Part shown: piece by piece, positions 26,373 through 35,622 of the stretch | Layout: each line of letters starts with the position of its first letter | Position numbering within the stretch: position 1 is the stretch's first letter | Assembly (NCBI RefSeq): GCF_029919115.1 | Contig: NZ_CP123990.1 | Span: forward strand, 1,240,001 to 1,304,000 | From: Variovorax paradoxus | GTDB taxonomy: Bacteria > Pseudomonadota > Gammaproteobacteria > Burkholderiales > Burkholderiaceae_C | Reading direction: 5' to 3' | DNA length: 64,000 bases | Program-made: the position numbers and the translations under genes | The notes under the pieces: model-generated | What the model saw: only the letters and a program-made list of their open reading frames with translations | The model's database searches: none | What the model was told of the DNA's origin: nothing

Positions 26373-27548
26373 ATGCAAAGACGCCACCTCATCCAGACCG
26401 CAGGCCTCACGGCGCTTGCGCTTTCCATGTCGCTTGCCAACGCGCAAGACAGCAACAAGTTCAAGATCGGCCTCATCCTGCCCATGACCGGGCAGCAGGC
26501 CTCCACCGGCCGGCAGATCGAAGCGGCCGCCCGGCTGTACATGGCGCAGAACGGCGACACCGTTGCGGGCAAGAAGATCGAGCTGATCGTCAAGGACGAC
26601 GTGGCCACGCCGGACGTGACCAAGCGCCTTGCGCAGGAACTCATCGTCAACGACAAGGTGAACGTGATCGCCGGCTTCGGCGTCACGCCGGCCGCGCTGG
26701 CCGCCGCGCCGCTGGCCACGCAATCGAAGACGCCGCAGGTCGTGATGGCCGCGGCCACATCGAGCATCACCGAAGCCTCGCCCTACATCGTGCGCAGCAG
26801 CTTCACGCTGCCGCAGGTTTCGGTGGCCATGGGCGACTGGGCGCCGAAGAACGGCGTGAAGTCGGTCGTGACGCTGGTGGCCGACTACGGCCCGGGCAAC
26901 GATGCCGAGAAGTTCTTCACCGAGCGATTCCAGCTCAATGGCGGCAAGGTGGTCGAGAAGCTGCGCGTGCCGCTGCGCAACCCCGACTTCGCGCCGTTCC
27001 TGCAGAAGGTGCGCGACCTGAAGCCCGATGCGCTGTTCGTCTTTGTGCCTTCGGGCGCGGGCGCGGCGGTGATGAAGCAGTTTATCGAGCGCGGCATGGA
27101 CAAGGCCGGCATCCGCATGATTGCCACCGGCGACGTGACCGATGACGATCAGCTCAACGACATGGGCGATGGCGCGCTGGGCGTGGTCACCTCGCACCAC
27201 TACTCGACCGCGCATCCTTCGCCCGCCAACAAGAAGTTTGTCGAGGCTTTCCAGAAGGCCAACCCGAAAATGCGCCCCAACTTCATGGCCGTGGGCGGCT
27301 ATGACGGCATGCGCGTGATCTACGAAGCCCTGAAGGCGACCAAGGGGCAGGGCGGCGGCGACGCGCTGCTCGCAGCCATGAAGGGCCAGATCTTCGAGAG
27401 CCCGCGCGGTCCGGTGTACATCGATGCGCAGACGCGCGACATCGTGCAGGACGTGTACCTGCGCAAGGTCGAGAAGAAGGACGGGCAGCTCTACAACGTC
27501 GAGTTCGATGTGATCAAGGGTGTGAAGGATCCGGGCAAGGCGAAGTAA
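26373..27548 (+). CDS. Branched-chain-type ABC substrate-binding protein (LivK-like)
   Basis: Periplasmic type I receptor of 391 residues. Signal peptide with RR (QRRHLIQTAGLTALALSM) cut near residue 25 (ANAQ), then IGLILPMTGQQASTGRQIEAA and the two-lobe fold. In Burkholderiales such receptors next to aromatic genes often bind aromatic acids rather than amino acids. It heads a receptor-permease-permease-ATPase-ATPase set and shares the direction of the demethylase genes. Ligand inferred from context. Confidence 0.9.
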   Translation: MQRRHLIQTAGLTALALSMSLANAQDSNKFKIGLILPMTGQQASTGRQIEAAARLYMAQNGDTVAGKKIELIVKDDVATPDVTKRLAQELIVNDKVNVIAGFGVTPAALAAAPLATQSKTPQVVMAAATSSITEASPYIVRSSFTLPQVSVAMGDWAPKNGVKSVVTLVADYGPGNDAEKFFTERFQLNGGKVVEKLRVPLRNPDFAPFLQKVRDLKPDALFVFVPSGAGAAVMKQFIERGMDKAGIRMIATGDVTDDDQLNDMGDGALGVVTSHHYSTAHPSPANKKFVEAFQKANPKMRPNFMAVGGYDGMRVIYEALKATKGQGGGDALLAAMKGQIFESPRGPVYIDAQTRDIVQDVYLRKVEKKDGQLYNVEFDVIKGVKDPGKAK

Positions 27549-27562
27549 TTGCCTTCAGGGCG

Positions 27563-27660
27563 CGCACCCGCCGACGGGGTACCTTTCTCCGCGAATGTCC
27601 CCCGGGGCTGCGCCCCTCCTCCTTTATTTCGCTGCGCAAGGCACCCCATCGACGGGTGCG
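27563..27660. repeat. Imperfect palindromic intergenic element
   Basis: The 217-bp gap between the receptor and LivH genes holds a stem of 21-nt arms at 27563-27583 and 27640-27660 (CGCACCCG...GGGGT against ACCCC...CGGGTGCG, a few mismatches), with an inner hairpin GGGG-ctgcg-CCCC at 27604-27616. The rest of the gap shows no gene. It resembles multicopy palindromes between genes of this group. Confidence 0.6.
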
Positions 27661-27765
27661 TGATTCAGAGCGGTGGTTGATCAGCGGTGCACCCAGAGCG
27701 TGCACAGGCCCTGAACAACAGCGCCCAGAAAGCCAGCCGCGCAAAAACGTGGCGGAAAAAATGAC

Positions 27766-28638
27766 ATGTTGACCATTCTTTTCGACGGTATCGCCTACGG
27801 CATGCTGCTCTTCGTGCTCGCAGTAGGCTTGGCTGTGACGCTCGGGTTGATGAACTTCATCAACCTGGCCCACGGTGCATTCGCCATGGCCGGCGGGTAC
27901 CTCACCGTGTTTGCGATGCAGAAACTCGGCGTGCCGTTCCTGGCCTGCCTGCCGCTTGCGTTCATCGTCGTGGCCCTGGCCGGCGCGCTGCTCGAGCGCA
28001 CGCTCTACCGGCCCATGTACGGCAAGCCGCACCTCGACCAGGTGCTGTTCTCCATCGGCCTTGCCTTCATGGCCGTGGCGGCCATCGATTACTTCGTCGG
28101 CTCGTCGCAGCAGAACATCCAGCTGCCCGAATGGCTGCGCGGCCGCACCGAGGTGGGCGACGGCGCGCTGCTGCTTGGCATGGGGCACTACCGGCTTTTC
28201 ATCATCGCCGTCTGCGCCGTGCTCACCGTGGTGCTTCAGCTCATTCTCTCGAAGACCCGCTTCGGCAGCCGCCTGCGCGCGGCCGTGGATGACCCGCGCG
28301 TGGCGTCGGGGCTGGGCATCAACGTCAATGTCGTGTTCCTGCTGACCTTTGCGGTTGGCTCGGGCCTTGCGGGGCTCGGTGGTGCATTGGGCGCGGAAAT
28401 CCTCGGTCTCGATCCGACGTTTCCGCTCAAGTACATGATCTATTTTCTGATCGTGGTGTCGGTCGGTGGCACCTCGTCGATCACCGGGCCTCTCGCGGCT
28501 GCGCTGTTGCTCGGCATTGCCGACGTGGCGGGCAAGTATTTCATTCCCAAGATGGGCGCGTTCACCGTCTACCTGCTCATGATCCTGATATTGATGTGGC
28601 GGCCCCAGGGCTTGTTCACGCGCAAGGGAGGCCGCTGA
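27766..28638 (+). CDS. Branched-chain-type ABC permease (LivH-like)
   Basis: 290 residues, about eight membrane helices, with family motifs [20 protein letters not shown] near residue 20 and VASGLGINVNVVFLLTFAVGSG near 185. One half of the membrane channel. It follows the receptor after a 217-bp gap with a palindromic element and adjoins LivM directly (stop TGA precedes the ATG at 28639). The ATG at 27766 is used; GGCGGAAAAA upstream is a weak ribosome site. Confidence 0.92.
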   Translation: MLTILFDGIAYGMLLFVLAVGLAVTLGLMNFINLAHGAFAMAGGYLTVFAMQKLGVPFLACLPLAFIVVALAGALLERTLYRPMYGKPHLDQVLFSIGLAFMAVAAIDYFVGSSQQNIQLPEWLRGRTEVGDGALLLGMGHYRLFIIAVCAVLTVVLQLILSKTRFGSRLRAAVDDPRVASGLGINVNVVFLLTFAVGSGLAGLGGALGAEILGLDPTFPLKYMIYFLIVVSVGGTSSITGPLAAALLLGIADVAGKYFIPKMGAFTVYLLMILILMWRPQGLFTRKGGR

Positions 28639-29618
28639 ATGAACGAGCCTTCGACCTACCAGTCGGCCCTGCTGCACAAGGCGCGCTGGCGCCCACTCGA
28701 ATTCGTGGTGTGGGCCGTGGCGTTTGCGCTGCCGTTTCTCATGCCTTCGCACTCGCTGCTGGTCAACGAGATTGCCATCGTCGCCCTGTTCGCGATGTCG
28801 CTTGATTTGATCCTCGGCTACACCGGCATCGTGTCGCTCGGCCACGCGGCCTTCTTCGGCTTTGGCGCGTATACGGCGGCGCTGTTCGCCAAGCTTGTGA
28901 TGCCGGATCCGACCGTGGGCTTGTTGGTGGCGACTGTGCTCTCGGCCGTGCTCGGCCTCGTCGCGAGCGTCACCATCCTGCGCGGCAGCGACCTCACGCG
29001 GTTGATGGTCACGCTGGGCACAGCTCTGCTGCTGCTCGAGCTTGCCAACAAGCTCGACTGGCTCACCGGCGGGGCCGACGGGCTGCAGGGCGTGGTGATG
29101 GGGCCGGTGCTCGGGCTGTTCGAGTTCGACCTGTACGGCCGCACGGCGGCCTGGTATTCGCTGGCTGTGATGCTTCTGCTGTTCCTGGTGATGCGCCGCA
29201 TCGTGCATTCGCCCTTCGGCGCCACGCTCAAGGCGATTCGCGACAACCGCCTGCGTGCCATGGCCATCGGCATTCCGGTGGTGTCGCGGGTGGTGGTCAT
29301 CTACACCGTGGCGGCCGGCATTGCCGGTGCCGCGGGCGCGTTGCTGGCGCAGACCACCGGCTTTGCCTCGCTCGACGTGCTGGCCTTCGACCGCTCGGCC
29401 GACGTGCTGCTCATGCTGGTGATCGGCGGCGTGGGTTGGCTCTACGGCGGCGTGGCGGGTGCCATCGTCTTCAAGCTGCTGCAGAACTGGCTCTCGGCCG
29501 TGACGCCGCAGTACTGGATGTTCTGGATCGGATTGCTGCTGGTGCTGCTGGTGCTGGTCGGGCGCGACCGCGTGCTCAAGCCCTGGACATGGCTCGGCAA
29601 GAGAAAGGGGAGCGGCGC

Positions 29619-29622
<4 letters not shown>
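28639..29622 (+). CDS. Branched-chain-type ABC permease (LivM-like)
   Basis: 327 residues, about ten membrane helices, with LDLILGYTGIVSLGHAAFFGFGA-type motif (starting at residue 55) and KAIRDNRLRAMAIGIPV, the ATPase-contact loop, near residue 200. Second half of the channel. Start immediately follows the LivH stop; end overlaps the LivG start by 4 bp. Ligand shared with the upstream receptor. Confidence 0.92.
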
Positions 29623-30375
<753 letters not shown>

Positions 30376-30383
<8 letters not shown>

Positions 30384-31080
30384 ACTGCTCCGCATCGAGA
30401 ACCTGAGCGCCGGCTACGGCGAGGCCGTGGTGCTGCACGACGTGGCCTTTTCGCTCGGCGAAGGCCAGACGCTGGCGCTGCTGGGGCGCAACGGCACAGG
30501 AAAGACCACGCTCATCAACACGCTGGCGGGCGCCACCCGGCAGCATGGCGGAACCATCACGCTCGGCGGGCAAGCCCTGCACAAGCTGGCGCCGCATCAG
30601 CGCGCGGCGGCCGGCATCGGCTGGGTGCCGCAAGAGCGCAACATCTTCAAGTCGCTCACGGTGCATGAAAACCTCACCGCGGTGGAGCGCCCCGGAAAGT
30701 GGAACCCGCAGCGCGTCTACGAGATGTTCCCGCGCTTGGCCGAGCGCAAGACCAACCTCGGCACGCAGCTTTCGGGCGGCGAGCAGCAGATGCTGGCGGT
30801 GGGCCGCGCGCTGGTGCTGAACCCCCGGCTGCTGCTGCTCGACGAACCGCTCGAAGGCCTCGCGCCGATCATCGTGGAAGAACTGTTGCGCGCCATCCGC
30901 CGCATCACGCAGGACGAAGGGCTGGCGGCCATCATCGTGGAACAGCACCCACAGGCGATCCTCGCGATTTCCGACCACGCGGTGGTGCTCGACCACGGCA
31001 CCATCGTGCACACCGACAGCGCAGCGGCATTGCGCAGCCAGCCGCAGGTGCTTGAAAGATTGCTGGGCGTGGCCCGGTAA
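30376..31080 (+). CDS. Branched-chain-type ABC ATPase (LivF-like)
   Basis: 234 residues: Walker A GRNGTGKTTLINTLAG, signature QLSGGEQQMLAVGRAL, Walker B LLLLDEPLEGLAP and IIVEQH. Typical LivF length. The ATG at 30376 overlaps LivG by 8 bp; an in-frame ATG at 30361 would add five residues. Last transport gene of the operon, followed 32 bp later by the esterase. Confidence 0.92.
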
Positions 31081-31112
31081 CTGTCCTGGCAAACAAGAAG
31101 GAGACACACAGC

Positions 31113-32813
31113 ATGGCGATCCCGAAAACAGTGTTTTACGGGGGCGCCATGCTGGCGTCCGCCGTATTGCTGGGTGCTTGCAGCACCACCACAGCGCCGC
31201 AGAACCTCACGCTCGGCGCCAATCCTGCGGCGTCTTGTGCGGCGCTGCTTGCGCCGGTCGCGCCCGCGGCCATCGGCCTGCCGAGCGGTGCGGCAACAAT
31301 CGACTCGGCCACGCTTGTTCCGGCCGCCGCACTTGCCGTGGCCGAACGCGCGGGCACCCCCGCGTCGCGCATCACGCCGCCTACACCTGCGCACTGCAGG
31401 GTGCTCGGACGCATCGCGCCGCTCGATGCAGCCGCGCCGCCCATCCTGTTTCAAGTCAACCTGCCGCTGGCCTGGAACGGGCGCAGCGTGCAGTACGGCG
31501 GCGGCGGTTTCAACGGCGTGCTGATCACCGGCCTCGCGCTGGTGCCGGGCGCGCGGTTCGAGCAGCCCACGCCGCTCGCGCAAGGCTATGTGACCTATGG
31601 CACCGACTCCGGCCACCAGAATGTGCAGGGCCAACCGCCGCAGGCCTTTGCGCTCAACGACGAGGCGCTGGTCAATTTTGCGCACGCCTCGTACAAGAAG
31701 GTGCGCGACGTGGCGGTGGCGCTGATGCAGCGCGCCTACGGACAGGCGCCGCAGAAGCTGTACTTCGTGGGCAGTTCCGAAGGCGGCCGCGAGGGGCTCA
31801 CCATGGCACAGCGCCATCCGCAGGATTTCGACGGCATCTTCAGCCGCGTGCCGGTCATCAACTGGACGGGGCTGCAGCATGCGGGCACGCGCAACGGCAT
31901 CGCCACCATGGGCGAAGGATGGCTGCGGCCCGCGCAGGTGCAGCTGGTGCACAGCGCGGTGCTCGCGTCATGCGACGCCACCGACGGCGCTGCGGACGGC
32001 ATTGTGTCGAACCCGGTGGCCTGCCTGCAGCGCTTCGATCCCGCCGGCCTGCGCTGCGCCGCCGGCACCAGCGGCGACAACTGCCTGAACGATGCGCAGG
32101 TGCAGGCGGTGCGCACGCTGCGCTCGCCATGGCGCTCACCCGTGCCGCTCGCGCATGGCGTCACCGAGTACCCGGGCTGGGGCATCGGCGGCGAAGGCAC
32201 GCCGGCCTTTGCAGCCACGGGCGGCTGGAACGCGTGGTGGACGGGTACCGCCGCGCCCACCGTGCCGCCGCAACAGAGCAACGGCATTGCATGGTTCTAC
32301 GGCAGCGGGGCGCTGCAGTATTTCTATGCGCGCAATCCGTCGCTCGACGTGCGCAACTACCGCGCGGAAGATTTCGCCGGGCGCATCGCCACGGTGTCGC
32401 AGCTGATGGATTCGACCAACCCCGATCTCGGCGCGTTCCAGGCTCGCGGCGGCAAGCTGCTGATGCTCGAGCACATGGCCGACTATGCCCAGAGCCCGTT
32501 CGCCGGCATCCGCTATTACGAATCGGTGGTGGCCCGCATGGGGCGCGACAACGTCGATCGCTTCATGCGCCTTTACACCGCGCCGGGCGTGGACCACGTG
32601 GGCGCCGGCGCGCCCGCCAATGTCGACATGCTCGGCGCGCTGGCCGACTGGGTCGAACGCGGCCGCGCGCCCGGCGGCCTGCAGTTGGCCGAGCAGGAAG
32701 TGCAGCCGCCGTTCAGGGTGGTTCGTTCCCGCCCGCTGTGCGAATGGCCGCTGTGGCCTCGCTACACGGGTGGCGACGCGTCGCAGGCGGGCAGCTTCCA
32801 GTGCAGCAGGTAG
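31113..32813 (+). CDS. Tannase/feruloyl esterase-family lipoprotein
   Basis: Predicted secreted esterase for aryl or feruloyl/galloyl esters, 566 residues. A lipoprotein signal ends LLGAC (Cys near 22). The alpha/beta-hydrolase nucleophile is in VGSSEGGREG and the catalytic His in GVDHVGAG, with Asp expected between. Characterised tannases join nucleophile and His loops by a Cys-Cys bond; here both Cys are absent together. Being 32 bp behind LivF and with a GGAG site, it is probably co-transcribed: the esterase would free aromatic acids that the ABC importer takes up for demethylation. Confidence 0.85.
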   Translation: MAIPKTVFYGGAMLASAVLLGACSTTTAPQNLTLGANPAASCAALLAPVAPAAIGLPSGAATIDSATLVPAAALAVAERAGTPASRITPPTPAHCRVLGRIAPLDAAAPPILFQVNLPLAWNGRSVQYGGGGFNGVLITGLALVPGARFEQPTPLAQGYVTYGTDSGHQNVQGQPPQAFALNDEALVNFAHASYKKVRDVAVALMQRAYGQAPQKLYFVGSSEGGREGLTMAQRHPQDFDGIFSRVPVINWTGLQHAGTRNGIATMGEGWLRPAQVQLVHSAVLASCDATDGAADGIVSNPVACLQRFDPAGLRCAAGTSGDNCLNDAQVQAVRTLRSPWRSPVPLAHGVTEYPGWGIGGEGTPAFAATGGWNAWWTGTAAPTVPPQQSNGIAWFYGSGALQYFYARNPSLDVRNYRAEDFAGRIATVSQLMDSTNPDLGAFQARGGKLLMLEHMADYAQSPFAGIRYYESVVARMGRDNVDRFMRLYTAPGVDHVGAGAPANVDMLGALADWVERGRAPGGLQLAEQEVQPPFRVVRSRPLCEWPLWPRYTGGDASQAGSFQCSR

Positions 32814-32834
32814 CAGTGCGAAGGCTGTGATGGC

Positions 32835-33569
32835 CTAGATTGCGCAGCCGTCAGGGCCGCACGCTGCCTGGCCGGCGCCAGCGCCCGCTGCAGTGCCGGA
32901 AGGTGCCGCAAGCGCGGCCAGTTGATCCTTCCACTCATCGGCGCGCCCGAGCCACGGACCGATGTCGATGCGGCTCGCAGAGCCGTCGGCCTGTGCCAGC
33001 ACGAAGGTCGGAAAGCCCTGGCCGCCGGCGCGCTGAAGCAGTTGCCGGCTGGCGGCAATGTGCTGCGCAGTCGCCTCGCCGGACAGGCGCGCGTAGGCCG
33101 ATGCAAAGGCCTCGGCATCGAAGCCAAGCTCCGCGGCCACGGCGTCGAGCACGTCCACGTCGGCAATGCGCCGGCCTTCGACATAGTGCGCGCGCTGCAG
33201 CCGATGGATCATGTCCAGGCCGCCGCCCGTGCGCAACTCTTCGGCCGCGAGCACCGCGGTGGTCGGCGGCTCGGAATCCATGACCGCGCCCGTGTCGCGC
33301 AGCAGCCCTTCGAAGTAGCCTTCGCCGAAGGGCTGGCCTGTGAGTTCGGCAATGCGCCGGTCGTGCGGCATCACATAGTCGCGCCACTGCGCGGTGATGG
33401 GGCGCCGGTTGGGGCCGGTCATCATGCCGCCGCCGTGGAACTCGACCTTCAGCCCCGGCACGCTGCGCGCCGCATCGACCAGCGGTGCGGCCGCGTAGCA
33501 CCAGCCACACATCGGATCGAAGATGTAGTGCAGCGTGGTGCTGGCCGGCGTGGTGTTGCTGTCGTTCAC
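32835..33569 (-). CDS. DsbA/FrnE-like thioredoxin-fold protein
   Basis: 244 residues. Thioredoxin fold with a DsbA-type insert; active site FDPMCGWCYAAAPL carries CGWC near residues 20-23, and a C-terminal CGPDGC pair follows. No signal peptide, so it is probably cytoplasmic like FrnE. It starts with GTG at 33569, overlapping the stop of the MBL gene (GTGA), so the two are translationally coupled. 2-hydroxychromene-2-carboxylate isomerase is a distant alternative, though the CxxC favours a redox role. Confidence 0.8.
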   Translation of the reverse strand: MNDSNTTPASTTLHYIFDPMCGWCYAAAPLVDAARSVPGLKVEFHGGGMMTGPNRRPITAQWRDYVMPHDRRIAELTGQPFGEGYFEGLLRDTGAVMDSEPPTTAVLAAEELRTGGGLDMIHRLQRAHYVEGRRIADVDVLDAVAAELGFDAEAFASAYARLSGEATAQHIAASRQLLQRAGGQGFPTFVLAQADGSASRIDIGPWLGRADEWKDQLAALAAPSGTAAGAGAGQAACGPDGCAI

Positions 33570-34465
33570 TGCGGCCACTTCATTTCTCCCTTGATCACCT
33601 TGGCGCTCAGTTCGAGCGACGAAGCGTGCTGCAGCTTGGGGTAGCGCTTCTTCATGGCGGCGACGAGCGCGGCCGAGTCCTTGGCCTTGGCAGCTTCGGT
33701 TTCGAAGGCCTGCAGGTAGCTGCGCGTGAACTTCACCGAAGCCACCGAGTAGGGCATCGATCCATCGGCGTTGGGTTCGAAGTGGCCGGGCACCACCGTC
33801 TTGGGACGCAGTGCCTCGATGCGGCCGAGCGTCTTGAGCCAGTCGCGGCGCGATTCGGGCGTTTGCGTGTCGGCCACCCACAGGTGGATGTTGGCCGACA
33901 CGGGCACGCCGCCGACCACGGCCTTAATGGAGGGAATCCACGCGAAGGTGCGCGCCGGCGTCGGGCCGTCGAGGCCCACCACCTGGATCTTGCGGCCTTC
34001 GAGCTCGATGCTGTCGCCGGCCAGCGGTTCGGGCACGACCAGCGCCTTGGGCGCGTTCTCCTTCAGGATCGGGCCCCAGTGCGCGAGCTTGCCGTCCTTC
34101 GACGCCTGGATGGCAGCCACGGTCTGCGGCGTGGCGACGATCTTCGCGTCGGGGAAGGCGGCCTGGATCACGTCGAGGCCGAAGTAGTAGTCGGGATCGC
34201 TGTGGCTGATGTAGACCGTGGTCAGCTTCTTGCCGCTGGCCTTGATTTTCTGCACCAGCGCCTCGGCGTCGTTGCGCTGGAACTGCGCGTCGATCAGCAC
34301 GGCGTCGGCCTGGCCCATGACCAGTTCGGAAGACACCGGGAACATCGACTTGGCGCCGGGGTTGTACACGTCCAGCTTCAGCGGCTCGGCCGCATGGGCT
34401 GCGAGCGAGGCGAGGGACAGCGTGGCGGAAAGGGCTGCGGTGGAAAGAAGGGTTCTGCGGAACAT
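33566..34465 (-). CDS. Exported MBL-fold protein with altered metal motif
   Basis: 299 residues. Sec signal (LLSTAALSATLSLASLAAHA, cut near 26). The metallo-beta-lactamase HxHxDH motif is replaced by H88-S-D90-P-D92-Y93, so two of the usual zinc ligands differ; a His remains in VVPGHFEP. Relatives with this HSDPDY pattern exist, so zinc geometry or function may differ from classic hydrolases. It is first in a two-gene unit with the DsbA-like protein. The ATG at 34465 is used because the signal peptide follows. Confidence 0.78.
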   Translation of the reverse strand: MFRRTLLSTAALSATLSLASLAAHAAEPLKLDVYNPGAKSMFPVSSELVMGQADAVLIDAQFQRNDAEALVQKIKASGKKLTTVYISHSDPDYYFGLDVIQAAFPDAKIVATPQTVAAIQASKDGKLAHWGPILKENAPKALVVPEPLAGDSIELEGRKIQVVGLDGPTPARTFAWIPSIKAVVGGVPVSANIHLWVADTQTPESRRDWLKTLGRIEALRPKTVVPGHFEPNADGSMPYSVASVKFTRSYLQAFETEAAKAKDSAALVAAMKKRYPKLQHASSLELSAKVIKGEMKWPQ

Positions 34466-34524
34466 GTCGGGTCTTTCGGTTGAAGGATTCTTGATGGGTG
34501 ACAACGTGACAGGCCCGATGGTAG

Positions 34525-34541
34525 GTTTCTATAAAAGAAAC
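34525..34541. promoter_or_regulatory. Inverted repeat upstream of the MBL gene
   Basis: GTTTCT-ATAAA-AGAAAC is a perfect 6-bp inverted repeat in the 136-bp gap between the MBL start and the LysR stop. GTTTCT appears again about 25 bp further on. Candidate operator or promoter element of the MBL-DsbA pair; no regulator is identified. Confidence 0.4.
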
Positions 34542-34601
34542 AAAAATCCCGGTTCGGCCAATGAATAGTTTCTGTTTTCGGACGAATTGGATGCCTGACG
34601 T

Positions 34602-35504
34602 TCAGTCCGTCGCGCATTTCTCGAGGTGTGCCACCAGCAACTGCGCCGCCAGCGACAGCGTCTCTTCGCCGCGAAAGCAGATGGCAAAGCGGCGGCGCGC
34701 CCAGGCGTCGGTCAGCGGCATGAGCCTGAGGCCGTAGGCGTCGGCAAAGGGCTGCGCCACTTCCGTAGGCACCACGCTGATCGCCAACCCCGCGCGCACC
34801 ACGCGCAGCGCGGCGTCGAAGTTGCTCACCAGCACGCGATAGGCCAGCGGCTTGCCGGCCACGGCGGCTTCGCGCGCGAGCATCAATTGCACGGCGCTCA
34901 GCGCCGGCATGCCGACGAACTCGTGCTCGAGCACGTCCTCGAAGCGCACCTTGCCGCGGCGCGCCGCCGGGTGCGAAGGGTGCGCGACCACCGCCAGGTG
35001 GTCGGTGCGGTAGCTGCGCCGCTGCAGGCCTTCCAAGTCGGCCGCGTCCCAGCACAGGCCGATCGAGGCGCTGCCCTCGCGAATGCCGCGCACGATCTCG
35101 GGGCTCACGCGCTCTTCCATGTCGACCCGGATGTCCCGGTGCGCCGGGTTCTGCAGAAAGTTGGCCACGTCTTCGGCCAGCGATTCGGCCATGACCGAGG
35201 CCGAGGCGAGGATGCGCACGTGCCCCCGCGCTCCGCTTGCATATGCGGCCATGTCGCGCTCGATGCGCTGCGCGCTGCCGAGCATCGCGCGCGCATGCTC
35301 CAGCAGTGTTTCGCCGGCCGGCGTGGGCACCACGCCGCGGCGCTTGCGCAGCAGCAGGGGCGTGCCGACGGCATCTTCGAGCTGCGCCAGGCGTTTGCTG
35401 ATGGCCGAACCGACGATGCTGGCCTGCTCGCCGGCGCGCGCGATGCTGCGGGTTTCGCAAACGGACACGAAGAGGCGGAGGGTGGTGAGGTCGAGGTCTC
35501 GCAT
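34602..35504 (-). CDS. LysR-family regulator of the lyase/CoA-transferase cluster
   Basis: 300 residues from the ATG at 35504. The N-terminal helix-turn-helix (TLRLFVSVCETRSIARAGEQ, then SIVGSAISKRLAQLEDAVG) and effector domain are typical. A longer frame from an ATG at 35537 overlaps a perfect 27-bp inverted repeat, which more likely is the operator. Divergent from the HMG-CoA-lyase-like gene, which it likely controls, sensing an organic acid substrate or intermediate. Confidence 0.88.
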   Translation of the reverse strand: MRDLDLTTLRLFVSVCETRSIARAGEQASIVGSAISKRLAQLEDAVGTPLLLRKRRGVVPTPAGETLLEHARAMLGSAQRIERDMAAYASGARGHVRILASASVMAESLAEDVANFLQNPAHRDIRVDMEERVSPEIVRGIREGSASIGLCWDAADLEGLQRRSYRTDHLAVVAHPSHPAARRGKVRFEDVLEHEFVGMPALSAVQLMLAREAAVAGKPLAYRVLVSNFDAALRVVRAGLAISVVPTEVAQPFADAYGLRLMPLTDAWARRRFAICFRGEETLSLAAQLLVAHLEKCATD

Positions 35505-35535
35505 GTGGTTGCCGGCCTGGAAGATGTGGTGTTCC

Positions 35536-35562
35536 ATTTTGGAACGAATCGGCTTCCAAAAT
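35536..35562. promoter_or_regulatory. Perfect inverted repeat in LysR/lyase divergent region
   Basis: ATTTTGGAA and TTCCAAAAT (9-bp arms) flank a 9-bp spacer. It lies 32 bp before the LysR start and 61 bp before the lyase start. Arms and spacing fit a LysR dimer site. Confidence 0.55.
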
Positions 35563-35622
35563 CTATTTTCTGATTCGAATAGGAACTCCTAACATCGGCG
35601 CCAGACCACGAAGGAGATACCT

